DNA from: Hahella ganghwensis DSM 17046
GTDB lineage: Bacteria > Pseudomonadota > Gammaproteobacteria > Pseudomonadales > Oleiphilaceae
Assembly (NCBI RefSeq): GCF_000376785.1
Contig: NZ_AQXX01000109.1
Location: forward strand, 1-64,000
DNA length: 64,000 bases
Direction of reading: 5' to 3'
Part shown: positions 7,166 through 16,010 of the stretch, in pieces
Position numbering within the stretch: the stretch's first letter is position 1
Layout: every line of letters starts with the position of its first letter
Made by a program: the position numbers and the translations under genes
The notes under the pieces: generated by a model
What the model saw: the letters and a program-made list of their open reading frames with translations, nothing else
Told to the model about the DNA's origin: nothing
Database searches by the model: none

Positions 7166-10100
7166 TTAGACAACATCTGCTTTGACCTCTCTCCTGCTAA
7201 TTCCAAACCATGATTTCACATCATGGCTGATAGCAATCAACACAGGAATCAGAATCAGCGTAATAGCAGTCGCAAAGATTTCTCCATAGGCCAGCGATAT
7301 TGCCGCAGGTATCAGGTATTGGGCCTGCTCCGAGGTCTCCATCATCAGTGGCGTCAGGCCCGCCACAGTTGTGGTGGTGGTCAGGAAGATGGCTTGGAAG
7401 CGCCCCATTCCTGCCTGATTCAGGGATTCATGAACATCCTCTCCCTCTTCCCGAGCCTGGTTGTATCGGGTCAGCATCACCAGGGAGTCATTTACCACAA
7501 CACCTGCCAATGCCAACATACCGAAGAAAGACAGGATACTGAGTGGCACGTCCATGATCAGGTGGCCCAGTGCCGCACCGATAAAGCCGAATGGAATGAC
7601 CGACATGATGATGAACGGCTGTCCGTAGGACTTTAATGGAATCGCCAATAAAGCATAGATCAGAATACAGGTGAGGATCAGCGCCTTGATCAGCCCGCCT
7701 TTGATGACTCCGATTTCCTCCAACTCACCTGCCGCCTTGATACTCACCTGCGGGTAGCGCTGTTTGAGCTCTTCGACAAACGACGTCAACATCATCTGTA
7801 TCTCAGTCGGTGAAATGGTCGACTTGTCAACCGAGGCCCGAATGGTGTTGACCTGTTGCCCGTCACGTCTGGCGATATACTCCGTAGAGTATGAAGACTC
7901 TACAGTAGCAACCGCGGCAACAGGAAACCAGACTCCCTGCTCATTGACGACTCTGGCTGACAGCACGTCCTCCAGGCTGTCTCGATATTCAGCACTATCC
8001 TTGAGGATAACCTTCACCTCCTCTCCCTGTCTTTGCAACCGCTGGTTTTCTAACCCGCCGTACCGGGCGCCGATCTGGCTGGCCAGCAACTCCTGATTAA
8101 AACCGAGATGCTCCGCCTCTGGTTTCAGCTTCAAATACAGTTCAGGCTTGCCTTGTTTCAGGTTATCCCGAAGATTGCTGACACCTTCTATGGTTGCAAG
8201 GTAGCGGATCATCTCGCCACTGGCCGCCACCAAGGCCTCACGATCTTTACTGTATAGCTGTAAGGCAAAACCACCGCCGGTTTCTTCTGTCGCGCTGAAT
8301 GTCAGCTCAGTTGTGCCTTCCAGCCTACCCACTTCTTTCTGCCATTCCTTCATCAGGTCAAGGGTGGACACATCGGACCGACGCTCTGGAACCGTCAGCT
8401 CTGCATAAATTTCCACACTGGAAGCGTCATTCACTACCAGCAGCAGATGATTCAGTGGTGGGACCTCAAGCTGGTACTCATTGGCGAACCTGTCGCTGAC
8501 CAGTCGTCCTGCCGCCTCTATTCGATCGGCATTCTTCACAGTCAGGCGATGGGGAGCACGCTGATCCATCTCCATCTTGATATTGATCACTTGGCCTGGG
8601 ATATCCGGGAAGAAGACCGTACGGATTTTCCCGGCCTCAATCCATCCCAGGCCTAATGTCGCCATGGAAAAAAACAGGATCAGCACCGCATAGCGTGTTT
8701 TGAGGGCAAATTTTAACACTGGTGCATAGATTCGGTTATTGAATCCCTGCAGTAAATACTGCGCTCCCCGTTGCACACTGTCCCACCCCCGGTTGACCGG
8801 ACGAATTAAAGCCCCTACCCAATGAGTTTGAGACTCAGATCCTTCGCCACGATTTTTTGCGGTCTCCATTCTTATCGACGCAAGGTGCGCGGGCAGGATG
8901 AACTTGCTTTCAAACAGCGAAAAAAGCAGTGCCATAATGACCACCCCGGAAAAGCTCGCCAGCACCTTACCCAGAGCGTTATCGATTAACAGCATGGGGT
9001 AAAAAGCCGCGACCGTGGTCATGACACCAAAAATGGTTGCCATGGCGACTTTCTTCACGCCGGATTCCGTTCCGGCCACCGGATCAGATATTCGCCGTCG
9101 CTCAGAAAATACGCTTTCACCAACCACAACAGCATCATCAACCAGTATTCCCAGGGCAATGATAAGGCCAAAAGTGGTAATGTCGTTTAGCGAATACCCG
9201 ACCCAATCGCTCCCCATGACCGCCAAAGCCCCCGCCACAGAGATAGGAATTCCCATGGCCACCCAGAATGCCAATTTCAGATTCAGGAATACCGCCAAGA
9301 GGATGAACACCAGTATCAACCCCTGAATTGCATTATCCTGGAGCAATTGCAGACGATCTGAAATATAACGACTGCTATCCGCCCAGGTCACCACTTTTAC
9401 CTCGGGAGGTAATACAGGTTTGAGCTCCTCAACGGTGGTACTGATGACCTCTGCAATGACCAGGAGGTTCTCCTTTCGGCCAATCAACACCTCAAGTCCG
9501 ATTGCCGGTTGACCGTTGAACCTAACAAAAGAGTCCTCCCCGGCGTAACCATCTGTCACCTGGGCCAGATCGCTCAGAAGTACCTGGCTGCCATTGGCTT
9601 TTACCTTGATCGGGATATCTGCAAAATCCTGGTAATGGTAAGCCTGATTATCGGCACGTAACTGGATAGTCCCACCGCGGGTTTTCAGCTCACCCGCTTT
9701 GTAGGTAAGAGAAGCCTGTCGAATACGTTCGGACACCATATCCAGTGTCAGTTGGTACTCTTCAAGCTTTTCCGGATTTACCTCAATCCAAATTTCAGCC
9801 TCCCGCTGCCCCCAGGTATTGATCTTGGAAATCTCTGGTTTTGATAACAGGGCTTCGCGCACCCGCTTACCGATGCGCTGTAAAGTGCGGGGATCTGTAT
9901 CGCCACAGACCTGAACGATCTGAGCGGGCAAATCAAAGTCATTCCGGCTGATAACCGGTTTTTCCGCCTTGATCGGAAGACCGTATATACCATCAATTCG
10001 GGCACGGAGATCATCCGACAATCGATCCAGATCATATCCCGGCTGTTTCTGCACAATGACACTCGACAGCCCTTCACTGGAAAATGAGCGAACCTTATTG

Positions 10101-10333
10101 ATGCCTGGAACCCCCTGAATGGCGCGCTCAATTCTTTGGGTAATCTGCTCATCCACCTGGGTGGCATAAGCGTCGGTGAACACGGTATCAATCTGCAGCT
10201 CGTCAGCCGGCAGCTTGGGAAAGCCCTCAATGCGTATGGACGAAGCCGTAAACCAGCCCCCAGCCAGGATCAGCACCATGATCAGATTAGCTGCAACCGG
10301 ATTACGAATAAACCAACTGGTTAGGCCATTCAT
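7166..10333 (-). CDS. RND efflux permease (HAE1/AcrB-like), 1055 aa
   Basis: Inner-membrane proton-driven exporter. Full length for the family, with the expected duplicated layout: one N-terminal membrane helix (FIRNPVAANLIMVLILAGGWF), a large periplasmic porter half, six helices, a second porter half and the final helices. The TM4 proton-relay pair Asp-Asp is present in LGILVDDAVVVGESV, which fits drug-type rather than metal-type pumps. It is translationally coupled to the membrane fusion protein upstream (ATG 10333 overlaps that gene's TGA). The operon lies behind a putative response-regulator box at 11608-11624, so induction by the adjacent two-component system is inferred. The substrate is unknown. 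No outer membrane partner is encoded next to it. Confidence 0.93.
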   Translation of the reverse strand: MNGLTSWFIRNPVAANLIMVLILAGGWFTASSIRIEGFPKLPADELQIDTVFTDAYATQVDEQITQRIERAIQGVPGINKVRSFSSEGLSSVIVQKQPGYDLDRLSDDLRARIDGIYGLPIKAEKPVISRNDFDLPAQIVQVCGDTDPRTLQRIGKRVREALLSKPEISKINTWGQREAEIWIEVNPEKLEEYQLTLDMVSERIRQASLTYKAGELKTRGGTIQLRADNQAYHYQDFADIPIKVKANGSQVLLSDLAQVTDGYAGEDSFVRFNGQPAIGLEVLIGRKENLLVIAEVISTTVEELKPVLPPEVKVVTWADSSRYISDRLQLLQDNAIQGLILVFILLAVFLNLKLAFWVAMGIPISVAGALAVMGSDWVGYSLNDITTFGLIIALGILVDDAVVVGESVFSERRRISDPVAGTESGVKKVAMATIFGVMTTVAAFYPMLLIDNALGKVLASFSGVVIMALLFSLFESKFILPAHLASIRMETAKNRGEGSESQTHWVGALIRPVNRGWDSVQRGAQYLLQGFNNRIYAPVLKFALKTRYAVLILFFSMATLGLGWIEAGKIRTVFFPDIPGQVINIKMEMDQRAPHRLTVKNADRIEAAGRLVSDRFANEYQLEVPPLNHLLLVVNDASSVEIYAELTVPERRSDVSTLDLMKEWQKEVGRLEGTTELTFSATEETGGGFALQLYSKDREALVAASGEMIRYLATIEGVSNLRDNLKQGKPELYLKLKPEAEHLGFNQELLASQIGARYGGLENQRLQRQGEEVKVILKDSAEYRDSLEDVLSARVVNEQGVWFPVAAVATVESSYSTEYIARRDGQQVNTIRASVDKSTISPTEIQMMLTSFVEELKQRYPQVSIKAAGELEEIGVIKGGLIKALILTCILIYALLAIPLKSYGQPFIIMSVIPFGFIGAALGHLIMDVPLSILSFFGMLALAGVVVNDSLVMLTRYNQAREEGEDVHESLNQAGMGRFQAIFLTTTTTVAGLTPLMMETSEQAQYLIPAAISLAYGEIFATAITLILIPVLIAISHDVKSWFGISRREVKADVV

Positions 10334-11559
10334 GATTCGTCACCTGTCTCTGCCAAATTCGCCACGCCCATATCAATCGTATCGGAGGTGTTGCTTTCAG
10401 CCACCGGCTTCACGGGTAGGCCCGGCATAAATGACGCAAGTGGAAACGCAGCGATCCGCCATGATGATGCTGCTTCAGGAACATGCCCGAGATCAGTTCC
10501 AGACTCAGGTAATCCGACAATCACATGGCCATCTACTGGTACCGGATTGGTGACTCGAAATGAGCGTAACAGGTTGTCTTTGTCGATATACCAGACCAGA
10601 CCATCCCGGGTGAGCGCCCCTTCTGGTATCAGCATGGCGTCTTCATAAACGCTTCCGGGTAATGTTGCGCTGACAAAGTCACCCGGCAGGATATTTTTAT
10701 CCGAAACAGAGCTTACGACGTCAAGGTGGAGCCGGTATTGTCGGGTATCCTGATCGAGATACGCTCCGCCCCGGCTGATTCTAGCCTGTCCCCTAAGCTC
10801 TCCGGAAATATCGTGCAATGGAACAATGGCTTTCTCCCACTTGGGTGCCAGCCGCCCCCACTGCTCCCTGCTCAGGGACACCACCATCTCCAGATGCCGA
10901 TGATCCAGCAACGTCAATAGTGCTTCACCTTCTGTAACCGTCTGTCCCAGTCCGGCAATTCTGTCGACAACAATACCGTCGAAAGGTGCTCGAATTCGGG
11001 TGTAATCCAATGCCACTTTTGCCGCTTCCAGCTGCTTCTCTGCATTGGCCACTTCTTTTCTGGCCAGTGCCAGTTGCGGCTTATACAGTGCCAGTTCGCC
11101 GGGCTGACCGGTCATTCCCGAATTATTCCAATCACTGACAGCCAGTTCGGTTCGAACTTCGGCCTGACGCAGAGCAACCCGCGCACTCGCCAACGCCAGC
11201 TCAGCGGCCGTGACGGCTGCTTCATAACGACTTGATTCCACGGCCATCAACCACTGCCCTTTAGCCACCTCTCCCCCTGGTTCAGACGCGGAGTGAATAT
11301 CGACAATCTCACCGCTGACCTGGGACTTGATGGTGACTCGCCACCTGGGACTCACCTCACCCATAACGCGGATCGAGCCTTGATAAATGCCCGGACTGAC
11401 GGGAATGTAAGAAACACTGGGAAGTGCCGGGGCGGCCTTATTCGGCAATATAAGTGCCTGACTTTCCATGTCATCCAAATACACCAGGACACCCAGAAAC
11501 AGAATAACAGAGCCAATCAGGCTAGCCTTCACCAGGCTTTTACGAAACACTTTGATCAT
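10330..11559 (-). CDS. RND membrane fusion protein (periplasmic adaptor)
   Basis: About 409 residues. A basic start and a single hydrophobic segment (SLIGSVILFLGVLVYL) anchor it in the inner membrane. A barrel/lipoyl region follows (GEVSPRWRVTIKSQVSGEIVDI and VALDYTRIRAPFDGIVVDRIAGLGQTVTEGEALL), with a coiled-coil helical hairpin between them, then beta-barrel and membrane-proximal domains. ATG 11559 is preferred over the upstream frame start at 11595. It has the ribosome-like GAGTGGC and lies exactly 49 bp from the regulator box, as does the regulator gene's own start. The gene overlaps the permease by 4 bp (ATGA). It links the pump to an outer membrane channel encoded elsewhere. Confidence 0.9.
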   Translation of the reverse strand: MIKVFRKSLVKASLIGSVILFLGVLVYLDDMESQALILPNKAAPALPSVSYIPVSPGIYQGSIRVMGEVSPRWRVTIKSQVSGEIVDIHSASEPGGEVAKGQWLMAVESSRYEAAVTAAELALASARVALRQAEVRTELAVSDWNNSGMTGQPGELALYKPQLALARKEVANAEKQLEAAKVALDYTRIRAPFDGIVVDRIAGLGQTVTEGEALLTLLDHRHLEMVVSLSREQWGRLAPKWEKAIVPLHDISGELRGQARISRGGAYLDQDTRQYRLHLDVVSSVSDKNILPGDFVSATLPGSVYEDAMLIPEGALTRDGLVWYIDKDNLLRSFRVTNPVPVDGHVIVGLPESGTDLGHVPEAASSWRIAAFPLASFMPGLPVKPVAESNTSDTIDMGVANLAETGDES

Positions 11560-11607
11560 TATTTTGCCACTCAAACATACCAATAGAGCGATCATACGAA
11601 AGGCGGC

Positions 11608-11624
11608 ATTAAGGATGGCTTAAG
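11608..11624 (-). promoter_or_regulatory. Putative response-regulator box for the efflux operon
   Basis: On the minus strand: CTTAAG-CCATC-CTTAAT, a direct repeat with 11-bp period of the PmrA/QseB type. A TATGAT -10-like hexamer begins 11 bp after the box. It starts 49 bp upstream of the adaptor ATG. The same box occurs before the regulator gene. Confidence 0.7.
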
Positions 11625-11719
11625 GTAAAAGACTCAGAGGGAAAACTGACTAAAGAGAACGATTAAATCAACCACAGATCCTTATCAAGGACCACTTCTC
11701 GAGCATGTAGAACAGCGTT

Positions 11720-11787
11720 CATGTTTAACTGAGAGTCATGGTTAACTGAAGGCTATGATTAACAAAGAGGCATGAATAACAACGTGA
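11720..11787 (+). repeat. Four 17-bp tandem repeats upstream of the efflux operon
   Basis: Four consecutive units follow the pattern YATGNTTAACnnAGnGN, with the TTAAC/ATAAC core at 11725, 11742, 11759 and 11776 (exact 17-bp period). They lie between the sensor-kinase stop and the pump promoter. Divergence grows toward the fourth unit. They could be an operator array or a decayed tandem duplication. Confidence 0.75.
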
Positions 11788-11809
11788 CGTAAACGAAAAA
11801 AGAGACAGA

Positions 11810-13135
11810 TCAATTCCAGGAAACAACGACCCTGACCCGTTCCGGCACTTGTTCCGCCTGATAAAGAAACTTCCAACCCAGTTTGTCACATATCCGCTCA
11901 ACCAACTGTAAACCGAGGCCAAACCCTCCTCCGCCTACCGACCTGCCTACTGAGCTTTCTGCATCGGTCGGATTCACAATTTCCAGGTGATCTTTAAATA
12001 CTTCAATCGAAATCTCGCCATCTGAGCTGTACTGACAGGCATTACGTACCAGGTTGGCCATCACGATCCCCAGCAGATCCGACTCGATCTCCAGGGTTGG
12101 AGCGTGGGCCTGAAAGTGAATATCAATATTTCTTCCACTCAGCAGGATCTGGTGCTCTTCTATTAACCGTTCACACAGATCATTCACATTGATCCTGGAC
12201 CGGGCAACCGGCTTACTGGAGTCCCGGGCCAGCCACAACAGAGTGGTGGTCAGAATATTCAAACTGTCACTTGCTTTGAGCGCTCGCTCAATGGTTTTAC
12301 GCTCAGGCCCTTTAATCTGGTAGCTCAGGGTATCCAGACAGGCCTGCATAATGGCCAGCGGCGTTCTCATTTCGTGACTGGCATGCTTGAGAAACTGCTG
12401 CTCCCGCATATTGACTTCAGCCATCTTATCCACGCCTTCTTTCAATTGGGAAGCCAGAACATTTAACTCCTGAATAGGAAACTCAATATTCCCCGCGCGT
12501 TCTTCCCTTCGCAATTGCCCGGCCCATTCAGTCAGTAACCGCATGGGTTGACTGGTTTTCTTTAATAGCCAGAAGATCAGCCCAAACAGCAGCAACATGA
12601 TCAGAATGGACACCGCCAGTGACTGGATCACCGCGCTTTTGAAGAGACTAATCCCGTACATCTCCAGCAATTGACTTTCATAGACACTGACCAGAAATAG
12701 TTCGCCAACGGCAGGGTCCTGATGATGCAGCAGATAGATGTAACGGCCTTCTTCCTGTTCTTCGCTGCCCCCTCGTGTTTTATCGAACTCCCTTTCATTA
12801 CTGATATATCGCTCGTAAACCTTGCCGGTTTCGATATCTGAAAGGGTGAACTGTGATCTGTATACTTCAGGAACATTCTTCCAGTTCCGATAGGCACTCA
12901 GGGTTCCCGAGCGCGGCAGTGGAGCCTCGCTGTCTCTGGACAGGCGAAGGATCAGTGAGCGTGCTTCCAGTTGCATCAGATTATCACCCGCATTGAGTAC
13001 GGATCGCAGGTGATAGAACACCATCAGCAACATGAAAGCAAAAAACAGCGCCAGCCCGATCACGGTTAACTGCCACCGCAATTGCTGGGCAAGACTTTTT
13101 GCCTTCTTGACTGACTTAACGGCAGATTCAGACAC
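11810..13135 (-). CDS. Sensor histidine kinase of the efflux-linked two-component system
   Basis: 441 residues, GTG start at 13135 behind AAGGAG. Layout: TM1 about 22-43, a periplasmic sensor region about 44-168, TM2 about 170-191, a HAMP-like linker, then the dimerisation helix with phospho-acceptor His254 in HASHEMRTPL. The ATP-binding part has an N box (VMANLVRNACQYS) and a G box (GGGFGLGLQLVERI). It phosphorylates the OmpR-type regulator encoded 84 bp upstream in the same transcript. The periplasmic domain has no family I recognise, so the signal (drug, lipid or metal) is unknown. The organisation resembles QseBC/PmrAB systems. Confidence 0.9.
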   Translation of the reverse strand: MSESAVKSVKKAKSLAQQLRWQLTVIGLALFFAFMLLMVFYHLRSVLNAGDNLMQLEARSLILRLSRDSEAPLPRSGTLSAYRNWKNVPEVYRSQFTLSDIETGKVYERYISNEREFDKTRGGSEEQEEGRYIYLLHHQDPAVGELFLVSVYESQLLEMYGISLFKSAVIQSLAVSILIMLLLFGLIFWLLKKTSQPMRLLTEWAGQLRREERAGNIEFPIQELNVLASQLKEGVDKMAEVNMREQQFLKHASHEMRTPLAIMQACLDTLSYQIKGPERKTIERALKASDSLNILTTTLLWLARDSSKPVARSRINVNDLCERLIEEHQILLSGRNIDIHFQAHAPTLEIESDLLGIVMANLVRNACQYSSDGEISIEVFKDHLEIVNPTDAESSVGRSVGGGGFGLGLQLVERICDKLGWKFLYQAEQVPERVRVVVSWN

Positions 13136-13218
13136 AGAGGCTCCTTTTTGGCTCAGAGTATCTCTGCTCTGGATCAGAAAATGCTAGGTGTATCGAAGAA
13201 ATCAGTATGGGATATGGG

Positions 13219-13890
13219 TTATCTGGAAGCATCATCAATCATGACCCCAACGCCTGTCCTGGTGTGCACCAGCGGATAATCAAATGGTTTATCCAGAGCC
13301 TTTCGCAGCCCATGAAGATGCACGTTAAGGCGTCCGGGGTCAGCTTCCTGATCTGGCCAGACGTAGTCCTCGATATCAATCCTGGAAACCACTTTGCCAC
13401 GATTCATCATCAGGCATTCGAGTATTTTCCACTCGGTAGGGGTCAGACAGATTTCCCGGCCTTCACGGACGACACGCCGACTGTCACGATTTAACTCCAA
13501 TGCCCCTACCCGCAGTACCGAGGAATGTCCTTTGCTTCGGCGGTACAAGGCTTCGAGTCGTGCCCACAGCAGGGGCATTGGGCAGGGTTTGGCGACGTAG
13601 TCATCAACGCCAGCCCGAAACCCGGCTAATTGATCGGTTTCAGTATCGATGGCTGTCAGCATCAACACCGGTTTGTCACAGCCCTTCTGGCGCAATTCAT
13701 GACAGACTTCAATACCGTTCAGTTTGGGCAGCATCAAGTCCAGTAGAATAATGTCATAATCATGCTCTGATGCGAGTTTTAGCCCTGTGCTGCCATTGTA
13801 GGCAAAGTCACAGCAAACGCCCTGGAGTTCCAGAAATTCAGCAATGGACGCAGCCAGTTCGGCATTATCCTCAACAATTAAAACCTGCAT
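13219..13890 (-). CDS. OmpR/PhoB-family response regulator (PmrA/QseB-like)
   Basis: 223 residues with an N-terminal receiver (acidic pocket EDN at 7-9, phospho-acceptor Asp51 in LLDLMLP, conserved Lys101 in VAKP) and a C-terminal winged helix (LTPTEWKILECLMMNRGKVVSRIDIEDYVW...VHLHGLRKALDKP). It is followed by its kinase gene. The box CTTAAG-N5-CTTAAT begins 49 bp before its ATG, followed at 11 bp by TAGACT as a -10, which suggests autoregulation. The same architecture precedes the downstream efflux operon, so the pump is its likely target. The receiver carries an unusual Cys pair (GVCCDFA) near residue 26. Confidence 0.92.
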   Translation of the reverse strand: MQVLIVEDNAELAASIAEFLELQGVCCDFAYNGSTGLKLASEHDYDIILLDLMLPKLNGIEVCHELRQKGCDKPVLMLTAIDTETDQLAGFRAGVDDYVAKPCPMPLLWARLEALYRRSKGHSSVLRVGALELNRDSRRVVREGREICLTPTEWKILECLMMNRGKVVSRIDIEDYVWPDQEADPGRLNVHLHGLRKALDKPFDYPLVHTRTGVGVMIDDASR

Positions 13891-13938
13891 GATTCACACA
13901 AAAGACTGACAAACACGCCCTAGTCTACACCAAGACTA

Positions 13939-13955
13939 ATTAAGTTGACCTTAAG
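13939..13955 (-). promoter_or_regulatory. Putative autoregulatory response-regulator box
   Basis: The minus strand reads CTTAAG-GTCAA-CTTAAT. The half-sites match the box at 11608-11624 exactly, the spacer is again 5 bp, the -10-like TAGACT again begins 11 bp later, and the distance to the ATG is again 49 bp. Confidence 0.7.
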
Positions 13956-13972
13956 ATATCAGTCCTCACTAG

Positions 13973-14356
13973 TTAGTCGCGGTGACGGCTTTCCGGATTG
14001 AAGTGTTCAGACAGGTAATCAAGAATCAGATTCCGCATATCCGGGTCCAGATCAGGCATGCCTTGCTCTTCCACCATCCAGGTCAGTGTCTCATCCCAGC
14101 TTTTGCGGCTCAGCCCCTGTTGTTTTACCAACGCCAAGGAGTGGCAGGCTCCACAAAGTCCGCCAGTCTCCATTGAACCCGGGCCAGAAGGCCAGTCTTC
14201 CCCAAATGGGCTGTCACTGCCATGAGCTGAAATCGAAAAAAGAATGGATGCCACCAGCGCAGTATATTTTCCCAGTGCAAAAAACTGGCCAGCGGTGTTA
14301 TACGCTGTTGAGGTTTTCTTTACATTTGCCATTTGAAGGGACATTTTCCTGATCAT
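13973..14356 (-). CDS. Small periplasmic c-type cytochrome, likely sulfite dehydrogenase electron acceptor
   Basis: 127 residues. The ATG at 14356 follows GAGGTAG. An N-terminal hydrophobic segment (YTALVASILFSISAHG, about 31-46) acts as a signal peptide despite a long polar N-region. One heme site CGACH lies at 68-72, and Met100 (EQGMPDL) is the likely distal ligand. It lies downstream of the sulfite dehydrogenase gene on the same strand, so it probably takes electrons from it (SorB-like role). However, a good terminator hairpin (14509-14534) separates the two, so separate transcription is possible. The heme site is certain; the pairing is inference. Confidence 0.75.
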   Translation of the reverse strand: MIRKMSLQMANVKKTSTAYNTAGQFFALGKYTALVASILFSISAHGSDSPFGEDWPSGPGSMETGGLCGACHSLALVKQQGLSRKSWDETLTWMVEEQGMPDLDPDMRNLILDYLSEHFNPESRHRD

Positions 14357-14508
14357 AAAACTACCTCTGCCTAATGCCGCCTGACAAGCGGGTTATATCA
14401 GTGCCTGTACGTGGTTTATCCCCCCCTGCTGGTCATTAATGTGCAGATTTATTAACCGGCATTAACTGACCCGCTGGCGATTAACCTACAGGAAATTACC
14501 TGACAGAC

Positions 14509-14534
14509 AAAAGACGGGCCTGATTCGGCCCGTC
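14509..14534 (-). terminator. Rho-independent terminator after the sulfite dehydrogenase gene
   Basis: Perfect 8-bp stem GACGGGCC/GGCCCGTC with loop TGATTC. On the minus strand it is followed by TTTTG. It lies 27 bp past the sulfite dehydrogenase stop. Confidence 0.75.
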
Positions 14535-14560
14535 CTGATTTACAGATAACAACCCCTGAA

Positions 14561-15877
14561 TCAGACCGCAACCATTACCGCGATCCGATGCATACTGTTA
14601 TTCAGGTATCCTTTCGGATTCCAGTTGATGGCAAACGGCTGCATATTGCCTTTGTCATCTGTCGCTCTGGCCCAGATTTCATAGTAGCCGGCGGACGGGA
14701 AGTTAACTTCCGCGTACCATTCCTGCCAGGAATATGGATTAGGCGGTGCTTTCAGATCCGCCTGCACCCAGGTCACACCGAAATCGTAGGATATATCCAC
14801 TCGTTTCACCACATTGTCACCGGCCCAGGCATGGCCATGGACCTTCAGAGTTCTTGAGCTGATAGTCTGATTGGTCTGCGGTGTGGTGATCAGTGATTTC
14901 ACCGGCATGGATTCAATAATCTTGAAGTCCTTTTTATCCACATCCGTGCCTGGTGCGACCGGGAATTTTGGCACCCGATAGGAGGTACCCGTCATTTTCG
15001 GACCGTCATGAACCACATCACGCAACTGAATCCGTTGCAGCCATTTCTGCGACGTGGAGCCCGGCCAGCCCGGACAGATTGTCCGTACCGGGAAACCATG
15101 CAACGCAGGCAGGGGTTCACCATTCATCGCATAGGCAATGATGGAATGCGGGTCCATGGCTTTTGAAATGGGCACGCCCCGTGAGATCGGCAACTTGGAG
15201 GGATCGCCGGATAGATGACCGTCCATGCTGTAGTGAGCAGTATAAACGGCAGAGGGTTTGACCCCTGCGGCTTCCAACAGGTCTTTATAGCGCACCCCGG
15301 TCCACTCAGAGTTACCAATGGCCCCGACAGTCCATTGATTGCCCTTGGCCGGCGGGTTAAATGCCGCACGCCCGTTCCCGCCACATTCCACCTGCAGTTT
15401 CAGGGTGACTGACTTAAACTTGTTTTTCAGATCATCCAGGGTCAGCACCAACTTCTTGTTTACTTCACCGTCGATGGTCAGACTCCAGTCTGAAGCGTCC
15501 TGGGTATAGGCGATTTTCGGGACAATTCCGTTATTGCGGACAAAGTGGCGGTTGGTCGGGGTGACCGCATCATCCAACAGATGGGGCGGGGTTTCAGCAT
15601 TGATAGGACGATCATTCAGCAGAGTCAGACCGTCTTTGCCGTCAAACAGACTTAGCTCGGTCTCTTCGGCCATGGCAGCCGGAATAAGGCCTGATGGGAA
15701 GTTTCGATGAAACGGCATTGCCATGCCGAGCATCGCACCCATTGCCCCCAATCCAGCCCCCTTTAAAAAGCCGCGGCGGTTGGGATTAGCCCTCCTCCCA
15801 AACACCAGATAGTCCGCACGTTCCGGATCCTCTGAATATAGTTCATAAAGCCCTCTTTCTTTCTTAGATTCCGTCAT
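14561..15877 (-). CDS. Sulfite dehydrogenase, molybdopterin subunit (SorA/SoxC-like)
   Basis: 438 residues. The Tat signal contains NRRGFLKG at about 33-40 and a hydrophobic Gly/Ala/Met stretch, so it is exported folded with cofactor. The catalytic domain has the molybdenum-ligand Cys165 in VECGGNGRA. ISRGVPISKAMDP and HGFPVRTICPGWPG follow, both typical of the sulfite oxidase family. The C-terminal dimerisation domain (about 330-438) is immunoglobulin-like (KVHGHAWAGDNVVKRVDISYD). It oxidises sulfite to sulfate in the periplasm, passing electrons to cytochrome c. The ATG at 15877 follows AGAGGAA. A rhodanese gene lies upstream and a cytochrome c downstream, supporting sulfur oxidation. SorA and SoxC cannot be separated by eye; no other sox genes are nearby. 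Confidence 0.88.
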   Translation of the reverse strand: MTESKKERGLYELYSEDPERADYLVFGRRANPNRRGFLKGAGLGAMGAMLGMAMPFHRNFPSGLIPAAMAEETELSLFDGKDGLTLLNDRPINAETPPHLLDDAVTPTNRHFVRNNGIVPKIAYTQDASDWSLTIDGEVNKKLVLTLDDLKNKFKSVTLKLQVECGGNGRAAFNPPAKGNQWTVGAIGNSEWTGVRYKDLLEAAGVKPSAVYTAHYSMDGHLSGDPSKLPISRGVPISKAMDPHSIIAYAMNGEPLPALHGFPVRTICPGWPGSTSQKWLQRIQLRDVVHDGPKMTGTSYRVPKFPVAPGTDVDKKDFKIIESMPVKSLITTPQTNQTISSRTLKVHGHAWAGDNVVKRVDISYDFGVTWVQADLKAPPNPYSWQEWYAEVNFPSAGYYEIWARATDDKGNMQPFAINWNPKGYLNNSMHRIAVMVAV

Positions 15878-15960
15878 GGTAGTTCCTCTCTATTTTTACT
15901 TTTCTTCTATTTCCCTTTTTCCCAAGGGTTAGTCTTAATGACCAGAGGCACCGAAACCGG

Positions 15961-16003
15961 CAGCAAGCTCCGGCTTCGGGACTACCATTGCCGGAGCCTG
16001 CTG
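15961..16003 (-). other. Long stem-loop between rhodanese and sulfite dehydrogenase genes
   Basis: Arms CAGCAAGCTCCGGC and GCCGGAGCCTGCTG pair over 14 bp with one mismatch around a 15-nt loop. There is no U-tract on the minus strand, so it is more likely an mRNA processing/stability hairpin or attenuator than a full terminator. Confidence 0.6.
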
Positions 16004-16010
16004 CGTTTAC

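Noticed and set aside
7223-9326. Plus-strand frames inside the RND permease
   Set aside because: Antisense shadows of a well-supported full-length transporter gene.
14509-14534. Hairpin as an operator for the cytochrome gene
   Set aside because: GC-rich perfect stem followed by TTTT right after a stop codon fits a terminator better.
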